NCBI GenBank assembly: GCA_907165065.1 | Contig: OU015523.1 | Location: 117,578,246 to 117,642,245 of the forward strand | Reading direction: 5' to 3' | DNA: 64,000 nt | Origin: Caprimulgus europaeus | Lineage: Eukaryota > Chordata > Aves > Caprimulgiformes > Caprimulgidae | Shown here: in pieces, positions 1-12,700 of the stretch | Layout: each line of letters begins with the position of its first letter | How positions within the stretch are numbered: position 1 is the first letter of the stretch | Notes under the pieces: generated by a model | Told to the model about the DNA's origin: nothing | Databases searched by the model: none | Seen by the model: only the letters and a program-made list of their open reading frames with translations | Made by a program: the position numbers and the translations under genes

Positions 1-3000
1 AACATTTCCAGTATTTGCAGAATTAGTGACCCCAAAAGCTTGTCCATTGTTTTCTTTTCCTGACTGTGTCGATTGGCATAGCCAAGCTCAAGGGGAATGA
101 CTGACATGTGGCAGGAGCTCGGAATTTTGATGCTGAGAATGACAACGCACACGGCTAATCCCAAAATGGTTAATGCATTTGCTGGCCATTTCCAAGTGGA
201 ATGTTGTTCTTTGCCCCAGGGTGACACTTTTCCTGTGGATTAGTCTTTCACCACAATGGTTATTAGTATGAAAGCTGAGAAAGTAACTGCAGATAACTTT
301 ATACTATTATAGTGATCTTAGTTTTCAAACTTTGTTCTTCAAAATATTTCATTCTATAATAATGTTTTTTAAATCTTGAGTTCTTAATTGTTTTGCACTA
401 ACTAGTTACAGAGAGAAATGCCCTCCTACCTACAAGACCTATAAGGTTTGTGTGGTTGAAAAGTAACTGCAAAAGGTTTCCATAGAGATACCTGGGTGGA
501 AGAGGTTCCAAATATGAGGCAAGTAGTCTGGTGAACCTCCAAAAAGTAATATTTCATCAGCTCCAGAGTAAGTGATGACTTCTGTTTCAAATAGTAGTTT
601 ATCTTCTTTCCAAAAAAGATACTTGTCAATGGACGGGGTTTAGTAATCAGGTAATTGGCATTCTGGAGTTAATCAGCCAAGTTCAGGGGAAATTTGGAAA
701 TTTAGGTCAGTCTTGCTTCACAATTGTCCCTTCATCAGTCATTTAAACTCAATGCTTCATGATTGACATGGACAGTGTACGCTCTTCCTCCCCTTACTAC
801 AGTGGCAATCAACTTCAGCAAGGCCAGACAATCAAATTAGACCATCAGAGACTGTAAGATCTTAAACTGCTGTTATCTTCAGAGCCATGTGACACACATT
901 CCACCCTAAAGCAAATGTTCGTGCTTGACCACCATAGCGGTTCACAGACCCTCAAAGGACCCTTGTCTGTGTTGTGGTACAGCCCCTCCTGTGTGCGAGT
1001 TGGGATTTCAAAAGGGTTTGCTGCATCTGTGAGCCCTGATATTGTCCAGTCTCCTTTCTACAAATAAGCCATGTGTTTCTGTATAAAGAGGGAAAAGATG
1101 TTTTTGGAGGGTTTTTTGAGGCAGATCTCACATTCATGAAACACCAGGAGCCCGCTGTCTGTACGCTTAGCAAGACTCAGTTCAGCAGCGTTGTCAGGTG
1201 TTAGCGCAGGGTTCCAGACAGAGCTGGCGTGGGGGTGGGGATCTGACTGAACGACACAGGCTTTGTCTGTGCTGTACTTCAGCACTTCGGAAAAGTGTTC
1301 AGTTCCTTGATGTATGAATCATCTTTCAAGAAACACAACATTTCTGTTTGTAGCTTCACAAGCTTGCGAGGCATCTTCACTGTTTATCTGAGGGCAACGT
1401 GCATGAATCCTGTGTGTGCTGTTGGGTGGCTACGTGTAAACATGTTAGTAGTGGAGAGGGTGTGATGGGGTTTATCTGTTCCTCCAAAGGATGTTTGTGC
1501 CTGGCTAGTCTTTTCAGTGACAAGTTCACATAGTTATCCTCTTTTCTGTCTGGAGCATTCCCCTCCTAGCAGAAGTTTGAGAGACATCCTGATATATTTA
1601 AGAGTTCTCTGTGTGTGTACATATAGGAAAAAAAAAAGCTCTGGATGATGTAGCTGCTTTTTAATCTTGCTTTCTGTAGAGTAAAGTTTCCTCCTGGATA
1701 GCCCTACGTTAACAGTGGTGTTACCTCCAAACAGTTTCAGAGTGCAAAAGCACTCTTCCATCTGTTACTTTACAGCCTGTTCATCTAAAGCCATTCCTAC
1801 ATGTTTCCTACTGTGTCAGGGCTGCTATTTCCAAAGTGCTACTTGTACCATGTTTGAGCTTATTTCAGTATTTTTGCCTCGCTGTTGTGGCTGGAACTAC
1901 ACATATCTCAGTTACAGAAGACGTTCAAGTCAGTGTAGGGCGTTTTGGCCAATGCTGGATGTCATTTGGCTTTTTCATCGGACTTTGGCTGGTCAAGCTG
2001 ACTCTCCTCTGTCCTCCCTCCACCCACTCTCTAATTCATTTTCCCCTGTTCCACAGCTTGGAAAGGAAAAATCTGAAAGTAAAGACATTTCAGAGATTCC
2101 ACTACTTCATTCCCAGTCTTCTGCCATTAAGAAATCCAGCTCCCCCATGGATAATAACCACCTCAGAGTGAAGCTTACTGTAGAGAAAGTGGAATCTTGT
2201 GTTGGTGTTAAGAATCAATTCCATGATGTGCAGCTACTTGAGTCGTTCCTGATGCTGTTTCAGGGCTTTATAAACTATTAGAACATACTTCTGCCTTTTA
2301 AGGGGATCTTGTTACAGGCCACTACTTGGTAGTTGCAGAATTTTGGTTTCTGCACAAACTATGTGGTAAGATCCCCTGGCACACACTTCGGCTCTGTGAT
2401 GAATTGGCCTTGGAGTATCGATGTACAAATAGAATGTACAGGCCACTATTTGGCCTTGGAGTATCGATGCTAAAGATGCCTGTGGAGAACCCCACAGCAA
2501 GAAACAGTTTGAAAAAACCATGAGAAACCTGAATTGATTTGAGGTTTCTTTGTATTCTGCCAGCCAAATGACTCTCTTCATACCCTACCTTCTCTTGTTG
2601 TCTTGTTGATCGGCAGCAGTGCTTCCTGCCACCAGCAGTTTGCAGCTCAGGGACCTACAAGCATAAATTATTGCATTTAATAGCCTTCAAAATACCTTTC
2701 TTTGGTTTTTGTTGGTTTTTTTTTTTTTCCCCCTGTTTGTTAAATGTTTTTAAACTCCATATTCAAAGAAGTAACATACAAGGCAAGATCTTCTTTAAGA
2801 TGACAGTGTTGTATAAAGAAATACCTCATAATTTTGAACCTGCAGTTTGGTGGCATTGTTTGATGCCTTCTTGCTCTTCTGTTAGAAGAGACTCTGAATA
2901 ACCACAGATTTCTCTGTCCCTCCAGGAGAAATATGATTTCCAGCAAGTTCTTAAGAGACACTTCTAGAGAATCTCAGTGCTTGTGGTGACAGTGGGATGA

Positions 3001-4977
3001 AGGTTTTATTGATGAAGGCCTTGTAGTGGTGGGATGAAGGCTCTTCAGTAGGGCAGTATGCACGAGCCTCATTAACTTTCTCAGATTTAGGGACCAGTTA
3101 CTAGGGCTAACTAGATAGAGGGGAAATCTTTATTATCAAGTTTTCCACTTTATGTAGTACATGAGTAATGCTCAGGTGTTCATAACCTCCTGAATCTCAA
3201 ACCCATTTTTTCTGGTGTGCATGGGGAAGAGAGTAACAGTAAGATTCAGGAAACATAGATTCCCTTTGAAGCAGATTGGTTTTGAGTCACAGTGAGGTTG
3301 TAAACAAACAACAAAGAAAAATAAAATACCCCCAACCCCACACAAGATGATCATCAATAATTAGAGTATCTAAAATCAATGCATTTCAAAAAGTAATTGG
3401 TTCTCACCCAGTTGCTTAAATTGTCATGGGAAATGAGTGGAAAGTATGAAAAAGGAGAGAATGGAGACTTGATAATGAAAAGCCCTAGTGTGATGGAGCA
3501 GAGCTAGAAAATTAGTTTGAAATGTGTGGTTGTTTGAGGTCAGTTTTCTCATTTCATAAGAAAATAAGAATTCTAAAGCAATGTCAAGAATACAGCTCTG
3601 CAATGGAAATTACTTCCATAAAATGAAGCTGTAGCGTCAAGTGCATCACATAAGTGCATATTCCACAGCCTCAAAACATATTTACTAAATTGATATGAGA
3701 GAATTTCAATACAAATAGCTCTGTGAAAGAGTAAACAATAACATGGTGGCAAAACTGTAGAGATAAGCCTTGAGGGTCTTTACAGCAGTTTTTATATGTT
3801 AGATTTAAAAAAAACCCAACAAACCAACAACTGTGTAAAATACATTTTTTCTTAAGGAGACAGCTCTTGTCTATTTTATGTAATAATCTACTGTGAGCCT
3901 GGCTTTAATTTAGAATAAATTGATAGCTGTGATGCCACAGGCTGGGCTTGAAGTTTCCACATACTCTGAAGTCATCCTCTGCACAGCAGGCTCTGAGGAT
4001 CTGTTATGAGCTGGTAAGGGAATGAAGGCAAAACCAGCAGGTTCATTGCTGCAGCTTCAGTGGAAACTCCCTAGAATGTCCTGTGGAGCTGCAGGAGCAG
4101 ACCCTAAAGCCCATATATGCTCCAAATCCATCTACTTTATCTTACTGGGCACTCATCTGCCTCACCGAGGAGTATTTCTGAGCTGGGCTGAGTATCTCAC
4201 ACTGGGCTTCAGTTCTGCAGAGAATGTAAAAGAAAATAAAACTGAGACCTAGAACAGAGGAAAAAACTTTGCTGATCGGGGAAATACAGACATGGAAACC
4301 CTGTCCCTTCGTTCGAAATTGTGGGGAGGTTTCTACCACTGCAACGCTGGGAGATGACACATAAGGGTGACCTGAGGGCAGGAGTCCCCAGAGTGACAGT
4401 GCACCCATAAAGATGCCTGGGAGGACCAGCATGACCAGGAGTGCTCATCTGCTGTCTGGAGATGTGCAGCTCTGGTGAGGTGTTCTTCAGCTTTGGCTCT
4501 AAAATATGTTTCTTTGCTGACTGCATCCTTTGTAACTTTAATCTGTCAAATTTTGCAGGGGTGCCTAAGCAGCCCTCCTGCTGATGTGCTTCCAGGCTTC
4601 TTCTACAGGAAGCCCTGTGGGTCTGGGTAGTTTCATCTGTCTTGGCTGTTTGTCATCACTGTGGTTTTGTTTTCTGGTTTGGATATTTTGGGTTTGTTTT
4701 TTTTCTTTTCAGACTGTGATTGAGGCCTGTTTTATGGCTGTCATGATTCACCTCACTTGCATCCAGGAAATTTGACCTGGAATTCTTTTTGCAGGTCTCT
4801 GTTGATTTGTGGTAGAGTGCAAGGAAGTGAGCTGTTGTGTCCTGAAGCCTGCTTAGAAGCTGGGAATCGGATGAAAATTATTAATCAGCTTTTCCAGTAG
4901 GGCTGGTAGTGCTGGACAAGTGGTCAACCCAATGTCTTTGTGAACAGGAACAGCTAGAAACTGACCTTTAATTAGGT
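1..4977. other. Unrecognised non-coding DNA, probably ME3 upstream intron
   Basis: No gene, RNA gene or recognisable transposon was found. The longest ORF (1715-2281, + strand, 188 codons) has no domain, no signal peptide and no family resemblance that I can see, so I treat it as chance. A T run lies at about 2718-2729. A 20-bp direct duplication lies at 2404-2469 (separate entry). Confidence 0.6.
2404..2469. repeat. 20-bp direct repeat pair, spacing 46 bp
   Basis: An identical 20-base word, starting TTGGCCTTGG and ending AGTATCGATG, occurs at 2404-2423 and again at 2450-2469. A related word (TACAGGCCACTA plus TTGG) occurs near 2315 and again just before the second copy. This looks like a small local duplication. 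Confidence 0.85.
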
Positions 4978-5283
4978 CATAGAATGGTTTGGGTTGGAAG
5001 GGACCTTTCAAGGTCATATAGTCCAACCTCCCTGCAGTGAGCAGGGACATCTTCAACTAGATCAGGTTGTTCAAAGCTCCATCCAACTTGACCTTCAATG
5101 TTTTCAGGGCTGGGACTTCTATCACCTCTCTGGGCAACCTGGTCCAGTGTTTCACCACCCTCATTATAAAAAAATTCTTCCTTATATTTAGTCTAAATCC
5201 ACCCTCTGTTAGTTTAAAACCATCACCCCTTGTCCTATTGCTACAGGCCCTACTAAAAAAGTCTGTCCCCAAGGTTCTAAGGT
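4978..5283 (-). mobile_element. CR1 LINE 3' fragment (group A)
   Basis: Read on the minus strand, this encodes the C-terminal tail of CR1 ORF2 protein (RTRGDGFKLTEGGFRLNIRK, then the PREVIEVPALKTLKVKLD region). It is followed by the short 3' UTR ending in the complement of AGAATGGTTTGGGTTGG. The copy is 5'-truncated, which is the normal product of CR1 retrotransposition. It has several substitutions relative to the other group A copies, so it is probably one of the older ones. Confidence 0.92.
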
Positions 5284-6304
5284 GAGAACTTACTTTAGGG
5301 TTTCATTTATTTGCTGTTTAAAACTTTTTCCTTTACAAAAATATCTTTCAAAATTTTTCAGTAGAAAACTTTTGTTCAGTCTTCCAGCTTTTTATTAAAA
5401 TGAAATATTAAAATGCTTTGGGTTTTTTTCATTTACTCTTTTTAAGAAAGTTTTACTTTTTGTCACTGAGTACAATAAAAGGTTACCTGCTGGTTTTTGC
5501 TCTTCCTCCCATTACCACTTTGTAGGGTTTTTTCATTTTAACAGCTCAAACTTAAGAAGCTAGAATAATGAAAAGGAGTTTAAAATGTGGAAGGAGGATA
5601 GAAATGGTGTGTGTATATATATATATATTTTATTTTAAAAAGACAGGAGAGGGGGAAATAAGGTTTAAATAACAAAATCGAACCTCCTGCAATGGTCCTG
5701 CAGGCAGAGATAAAGTCACTGAACACAACCAGCTGAGTTTTTCAGTAATCCATCTGAGGAAAAATGAGGCAAAAGGAGAAAATGCAAATGGAAATTTATT
5801 AAAATGAATGTATTCCTGTGACTGTAGTGTCTGGAGCTGTTCAGCATATGTGACCTAGGGTCCCATTGTCCTAGTTATGGTTAATTTAAATAGCAAGAGA
5901 GATCGTTCTGGTGTCCTCTGCCACATGAGAGGAGCAGGGAATGGGAGAGGGAGCGATTCAAGGTCACAAGGTGTTTGGCTTTGGTTCCTTCAGGCAGATG
6001 AGCAGATGCAGACCCTCGGTCAGTGAGCATCAGTGCAGAGCTTCAGCAGGACGAGAAAATCTGACTTGTCTGGTTCAGATCACCTTGCACAGTGTGCCAG
6101 GTCTCAGCAACAATAAAAGTTTTGCTTGTCTCTCTTCCTGGTCATTTTGTTATTAAAAACACACCAAAACTTGGTTTGCTATAGGTATCCAAAAACATGT
6201 TAATTTTTCTACTGTTTTAATCCCTTTTATTCTGAAAAGTTGAGTCTAAATTGAGTGTTGTGCTCCAGTCACATTATTCTCTGGAAACTACTTGAGGAGG
6301 CATG
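5284..6304. other. AT-rich unrecognised sequence
   Basis: No gene or transposon is seen. A short TG/TA microsatellite lies at about 5608-5631. Confidence 0.6.
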
Positions 6305-6392
6305 ATCCTGAGCAAGGTGACCTGCTCTGAGCAGGAGGTAGGACTAGATGACCTCTGGAGGTCCCTTTCTACCTAAATGAATGTATGACTGT
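6305..6392 (+). mobile_element. Short CR1 3' end (older subfamily)
   Basis: The segment has the form of a CR1 3' UTR: CCTGCTCTGAGCAGGAGGT, then a GGACTAGATGACCTCTGGAG-type block, then a ...CCTTTCTACCTAAATGA tail with degenerate TATGACT repeats. Only the last 90 bp or so survive. It differs clearly from groups A and B in this window. Confidence 0.8.
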
Positions 6393-6935
6393 CTGACCTG
6401 TTCATGTGACTGGGGGAGATTCTACTTCAGTGATTTGTATTGCAGTATTTGTCATTTCACCTCCACTGCTGCCCTGGACAGCTGGAAGAGCCACTCTGTC
6501 CTTGTGGTTGAAGCCAGGAGCTCAAGGGGTTGAAGACTCTCATTTCTAGCTATTAAAAAAATTTTTTTTGTTTCCTTTTATTTAACTTGACATTAATTAA
6601 TACTCTGTTGCTGCTTAAGGGATATAAAATGTAGAATTTTAATGTTTTGTAATGTTTCTTTTTCAAATGAGACCAAAATTAAGCTACAACTTTTGCCAGA
6701 AGTCATATTTTTCAAAAAAATCTGTGCCAAAGAGAACTGTTGCTTCATTTCTCCTTCTCTATTCCTTAGCACAGAGCTCTCAAAATCAAAAAAGCTGCAC
6801 ATTCATACAACATCTCTGAAGCAATGAGGAGCAAGGACACTGCTCTTGCTAGCTAGATCCTCACAGATAACTTCAACCTGCTCCTGGACAGCAAGAAGTA
6901 CTTTGACAACTTGTTTACATGCATTAACATCTCTA
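6393..6935. other. Unrecognised sequence
   Basis: Both strands contain only short ORFs. No repeat is recognised. Confidence 0.6.
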
Positions 6936-7225
6936 GTTGATCTGTTCAATGAAGTAACAAGCAATATGACAAGAGGAAATGGCCTCAATTTGCACCAAGG
7001 GCAGTTGAGGTTGGATGTGAGGAAGAATTTCTTTGCTGAAAGGGTTCTCAGGCATTGGAAGGGGTTGCCCAGGGCAGTGGTGGAGTCCCCATCCCTGGAG
7101 GGACTGAAGAGTCGTGTAGACACAGTGCTGAGGGATGTGGGTTAGTCGGGGACTTGTCAGTGTGAGGTTAATGGTTGGACTCGATGATCTGAAAGGTCCA
7201 ATTGAGGCAATTCTGGGATTCTGTG
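6936..7225 (+). mobile_element. CR1 LINE 3' fragment (group B)
   Basis: The + strand encodes the CR1 ORF2 C-terminus ([20 protein letters not shown], then [14 protein letters not shown] and the [14 protein letters not shown] block). It stops in the short 3' UTR and ends in an ATTCTGGGATTCTGTG tail. Group B is marked by the CAATTGAGGCAATTCT-type block before the tail. The copy is 5'-truncated. Confidence 0.93.
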
Positions 7226-8059
7226 GCTCATTTAAAACTTGTAGCCAGGGCTTGACCTGATTTCCACTAGAAATATTTGGGCCATCGCACAAGATGAGAG
7301 TCCATGTGCTCGGTATAGAGCTGTGGGGAGGTGAAAAATTCTGCAGACAGTGTCTGCTGACAGTGCTTTGTGTATGTGAAAGCCAGGCAGAGAGCTGCTG
7401 CCACCTCATCTCTCACAGGCACGGAGTTAAAATCCTTGCAAATAGCAGTTCCACACAAAGATGAATCCATATTTTGTAACATTTTTTTAGATTCTTTAAA
7501 AAAAAAAATATTATTCTAAAAAGACTCGTACGTGGGTGATTTATTTTTTTCTTTAAGGGCCATCAGGAGGAACTGTCAGTGACTTATTTTAGAGAGAGGT
7601 GAGGGCAGAACAACTGTATTGCCAGGGTTTCAGTATCGCCTGCCGTCTGCAAAGTACGATGTGACTCTGCACACATCTTGCAGTAGGATGTGAGCCTGGA
7701 CATGAGTTTGTAGTGCTTAAACTCGCTTAAAAACCCCACACACTACAGCTTAAAGGTCAGGTTAGATAGCAGGAGCTGTCAGGGATTCTGTGAAATCTGG
7801 ATTGAATTTTGTGTCTAAATAGGAAGAATATAACATTAGATCCTTGTTATTGGCTCTTCTACCAGGACCATGACTCTAACTGCCTGTACCAGATCACAGG
7901 GGCAGAAAATCCTCTTGTACAAGGAAAACCTGGTTTCCACCCTATCTGTTGCTTCATGTCTTGCCTAGTATTTGCCCAGAGGTGAAATGGGGAGACACTG
8001 TCAGCGATCGTTTTCTGCAGCAGTTGATCAAGGTGTGCCACAAAAGAAAATACAGCCCT
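7226..8059. other. Unrecognised sequence
   Basis: No gene is seen. An A run lies at about 7498-7508. The old CR1 copy that follows may begin somewhat before 8060, but I cannot fix its 5' edge by eye. Confidence 0.5.
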
Positions 8060-9790
8060 TGACTTGGCATTAAGTAAAGTGCCAGATCTGACTGAAAATT
8101 TTGCACTTTTAAGTGCTGCTCATACCAGTGACCACCAGGTATTTTATATTTGGTGGAGCTACAGAGATAAAAAGGCCAAATATCCACTACAGTTGTGTTC
8201 AGCTTCTACAAAAGTATGTGTGTATGAGGAAGATTGATAAAAGGATGGTAAAAAGGGCTTTTAAGAGATTTAAACACTTACAGGAGGTATGGAGATGCTG
8301 CACAGTACCACAGCAGAATCACTAGTATGTATCACCTTTTAATAAGGGCTTAGAAAAAGGTCAAAGGGAACAGGTATGGACTAAACAGCAAAGTAAATTG
8401 CAGAATCCCAGAATTGCCTGGATTGAAAAAGACCTTTAAGACCATCGAGTCCAGCCATTAACCTCACACTGACAAGTCCTTGACTGACCCATGTCCCTCA
8501 GCACTGTGTCTACTCGACTCTTCAAGTCCCTCCAGGGATGGAGACTCCACCACTGCCCTGGGCAACCCCTTCCAATGCCTGAGAACCCTTTCAGCAAAGA
8601 AATTCTTCCTCACATCCAATCTCAACTGCCCTTGGTGCAACTTGAGGCCATTTCCTCATGTTGCAGAAGGCATGGGAAGGCAGTCTTTGAAAAGCTGAAA
8701 GCATATCCAGAGGATGAAAATGGAAAAGATTCTAATCTCTGACAGGTGAGATATAACAATATAAGGCAAAAAGAAGGAACAACTAGCTAAAGGACTCAAA
8801 ACTAGTAAGAAATTCTTCAAACATATCAAGAGCAAAAGCTGACTGTAGAGTCACTTTATGGTCACAGTTTAAAAAGGAGCAGCTGGAGATAGCAGACACC
8901 CTATTGCGAGAAGCCAAATTAATTCTTTGCATTGGTATTCACTGTGGAGGAAACAGGCGAGACAACTATAGGGCATTTTGGGGTAAACTAAGGAGAGAAT
9001 ATGTCCAGTATTGAGGCTGCTGTGGGAGAAGTCATGATACAGTAGATACTTGCCTAGGAGCTCTAGGGGAACTCAAACATTAAGTAGCTGAGTTGCTCAC
9101 AATAAAATGTGTCGTCACTTAAAATTTTCTCAGTATCTGAAGACTACAAGGTAGATGACGGATGTCCACCTTAAAAAGATTCCAAGGGAGTGTGGGGAGC
9201 TACAGGCTTGCAACATCTAATGAAGGATAGAATGAGATGCTTGGACAAATTAAATCTGCTGAGGAAGAATCCATATGCTCTAAAGGCTCCATAAACCTCT
9301 TGGTTTGTAAATCTCCAAAGGGATCAACGAATACATGGGTAATGTGGTTTGCTTGATATTGTCTGTATGGATTTTGATAAGTTTTTGATGCAGCCCTTGC
9401 CAAAGGATTTTTAGGAGATAAAGCAGCTGTGATAGAAGAGGGAAGATCCTGGCATGGTTATATCAGTAATTAAAAGGTAAGAAACAAAGTCTTGGCGTGA
9501 GTGGAGGGATGTTACCAGTGAAGTCCCAGAGGAATCTGTGCTGAGATCTGTCCTGCTTAGCTTATTCATAAATGCCTTGCAAAAAGGGATGCCCGATCAA
9601 AGGTCAAGAGAAGGGCAGCTGGGATGATCGAAGATGTAGAAGGGCTTCCATATAATGAACAATCGACCATATTGGGGCTATTTGGTTTCCAAAATTATGA
9701 GTGGCATGGATAGGATGGACAAAGATTACTTTAGTTTTCCCAGCATGTATGAAATGTAGAATTCCATTTTCATGGGTTATCTCTTGGAAG
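8060..9790 (+). mobile_element. Ancient, decayed CR1 ORF2 copy, interrupted
   Basis: Many blocks match CR1-type ORF2 in order on the + strand. An AGTGACCACCAGG block lies near 8131. Lysine-rich linker blocks lie at 8160-8300. An AATTCTTCAAACATATCAAG block lies near 8810, a TTTGCATTGGTATTCACTG block near 8927, and a reverse-transcriptase motif-A-like ATGGATTTTGATAAG near 9369. A TTATTCATAAATGCC block follows near 9563, and an ATTATGAGTGGCATGGATAG block near 9696. Frameshifts and stops occur throughout. A younger CR1 interrupts it at 8401-8661. The age is probably deep avian or older, judging from the decay. Confidence 0.75.
8401..8661 (-). mobile_element. CR1 LINE 3' fragment (group B), nested in an older CR1
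   Basis: The minus strand carries the group B CR1 3' end. The tail complement (CAGAATCCCAGAATTGCC) is at the left edge, and the ORF2 C-terminal region runs to the GGCCATTTCCTC block at the right edge. It is inserted in inverted orientation inside the old CR1 copy at 8060-9790. Confidence 0.92.
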
Positions 9791-12700
9791 AAAATCCCCT
9801 GGAATTAAAACAGGGACGTGAAAATGTCACAAGTTCCCTCTGAATTTCTTAGTACTTTCTTTAACTTTTCAGACCCTAAATTGATATTTGGCTTTATTTC
9901 CTGGGTTTTCTTCTTTTTGTTTTCATTTTGTTTTTGAAGTCCTGGCTGTATCAAGAGTTTGGTGAAGTCATGTCTTCTCCTGGTATCTAAAAGTCAGACA
10001 TGAAGTCCTTCAACACAAAAACTCAAAATAAGTGACAATTTTCAAATTGCTGAGTATTGCTCGTGTTTTTTTGGTAAGACACACATTGTATCTAAGCAAA
10101 TGGGTCGAGAGAGACTTGAGCTTACCTGCTTATGCTAGAAAACTGGCCAGAAATAATGTAGCTGCAGTTCAGAAGCCTGTGGCCACATTAACCACTGAGG
10201 AAGTGGGCAGCTGCTTACCTTCCAGAGTGGAGCAGCTTTGGGTTCATTTAGACTGGAATGTGAGAGCAGTAAATTTGTGCTCTTTCATGTAGGTGTACAG
10301 TACAGCCCCCAGATTGTCTGCAGTCTTCTGAAGGATGTTACAGACCTGCCAGAACAGAAGGAAGAGAGTAAAGATATTTTCAAGTTTATCTCTATTAGGA
10401 GCAAAAAATACCATTTAAAGCAATTTGCATTCACCAGGTAAATAAAGGATGACACAATTAGAAGCAGCCAAAAACATTTCACGTTTACATGGTTCCTCTC
10501 CAGCATTGTGCGTACTTGTTTTTCATGAATACACATGAGAGTTAGATCAGGCAGGACAAGCTTGGATCTGATTAAATAGACACAAAAGTTTTATTGCCTG
10601 TGGTCCTGAGTCTTTATTTTCACTTATCCTGATTTTACCCCATTGTTGTGTTATTAACATGAGTGGATTTGCTCCGGGTATTGCTGATAAGTGATATCAA
10701 AATCAGACTTTTAATGAGAACTAGACTCACTATTTCAAGGGAAAACAGTTCCCTTAACTCTTGCCAGGAGAGCAGCACTCATTTCCAAACCAGCCCAGCT
10801 GTTGCTGATGTTTATTTGCTATGAGAGTTGTTGTTGCAGAAATATTGGGGTTGATGCTGATCAATAAAGGGACTCCCCTAAACCATACAGGCCAAAATAT
10901 TAAAGCTGTTAACTTTTTCTCTATAGATCACTTAAAAGACTTACTTTGTTAAAAGGGAGTGGACATTAAATCACTGCCACGAGCATAAAATCCTGTTGTG
11001 TTCACGTGCAATGCAATTAAAGATTTCAGTCATTCCAACCAGGATCAGCCCACGCTGATCCGAATCACTGAACAGGAAATGCTGCTAGGCAAGATTCTGA
11101 GCTTAACTAATTCATTTTAATTTATGTATTAAAGTCTTGATCTATCTAATGCAATAATTGCAAATGTTTGTGTTTGAAGACCATGAAAAATTAAAAAGAA
11201 AAAGAGTGAAATTTTGCAATCAGCAGAGTGTGAAGGTTGGTCACATTTGGCAAAGAAATGTTTGTCTTGTTCTGGGGCAATGCATTTGTAATTAAGGTGC
11301 AAGTAAAGACTCTTGAGTAGACTTGGGTCTCTGAAGCACATACCAACTTTTAGACTCAATAATGCACTGCTACCTCTATTGTTTGTGCAGTCCCAGAAAT
11401 GGACATTTTTGCAAGATGCCTAGCAAATAACTTCAGAAACCAACCCAAAGTTCTGAAGGCCCGAACTATCCGTTTTATACTGTGTCCTTCAAATGCCATA
11501 TGTCTTCCCAGGACATTTAGTTTAACCATATTAATTTCTGAATGATGGAATGAGACAGTGTTTTCGGGGTCAGTAGCTGATTTCACACTCCTGCTCTTTG
11601 CCTTCAGGCAATGGTTTCTCACCCACTAAAGAGACCTGAAGAAGTTTGTCTGTTGTCCCACCAGTCCCTAAAACAGCTGCTTTCAGGAAGGCATAAAGCA
11701 TATCTCCAACATTAGAGAACTAGTTAGCTGGTGTCTGAGAGTATTTGTCACTTCATGCTGTTTAATGAAGTTGGAACCTCCCAAAGGTTCCCTGCAATTC
11801 TCACTTCATGGGGAAATTGTTTTATTTAGAGGTATGTAGGGTAAGAATTAGGTTTAGCCATTATCTTCATACAATAAAGGTAGTCATAAGTTATGATTGC
11901 ACTACTTTGAACATCTACAGAAGAAAATCCTAAGAAAATTTATTTCTAGAGAGTACTAGGCAAATATCCTTCATTTTTAGTAGCAATGTCTTGGCTCACT
12001 GCAGCCGACTTCTCTTCCAGCCGCCCGAGGCTGGTTTGCCGAAGAGCTGACTCTTCTTTGTGGTACCCTGTGGTCGCTCAGGGCAAGACTTGGCCTTCTG
12101 TAGATGAGATGATGTTTGCTCCTTTCTCTGTCCTTTCAAACTTCTTGTTTCTGGCTTTTTAAATAGGAATTCTGCTTTAGGAATTGCATTAGATATGTGT
12201 TGAAAATATCCATCTTCTCCTTTTCCATCTGGGCTCTGGGAGGACACTGGTCCCCCATGCTGCTTCTAGACTGGACTTCTCTCTGCTTTCCTGACCTTGT
12301 GTAACTTACACTACCCTGCGCTCCTCAGTCACCATATCTTTTCTGACTTAAGCTGATTTTTCATGTTTGCAGCCTTCAGAAAACCCAGGATGTTTAAATG
12401 CACACATATCTCTTTGGATTTGCCATGTGGAGCTCACTGCAAGCATTTTGTACTTCACACAGAGTGCAGTAATGTATATGCAGATTTGGCACTGAGTCCT
12501 GTCCTAAATTACTCTGCCCACCCTCCCTTTGTGTGAGTTGGAGGATTTTGCTATTACAGCATCCATGGATTGCTTCATTGCAGCTGAGTGTGCTCTCCTT
12601 AAGGCATAAGAAGATTATGTTCTGCCAGTTCCACGGTTTGTTTGCTTTTGAAGATGAAAATATAGACGCTTAACTGCACTGCAAATGTTACATTTATATT

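Noticed and set aside
1715-2281. 188-codon plus-strand ORF
   Set aside because: No recognisable domain, low-complexity composition, and no splice or promoter context. An ORF this long is expected by chance in 64 kb searched in six frames.
11950-12250. Slightly GC-richer patch as a promoter or first ME3 exon
   Set aside because: Very few CpG and no frame resembling a mitochondrial targeting peptide followed by a splice donor.
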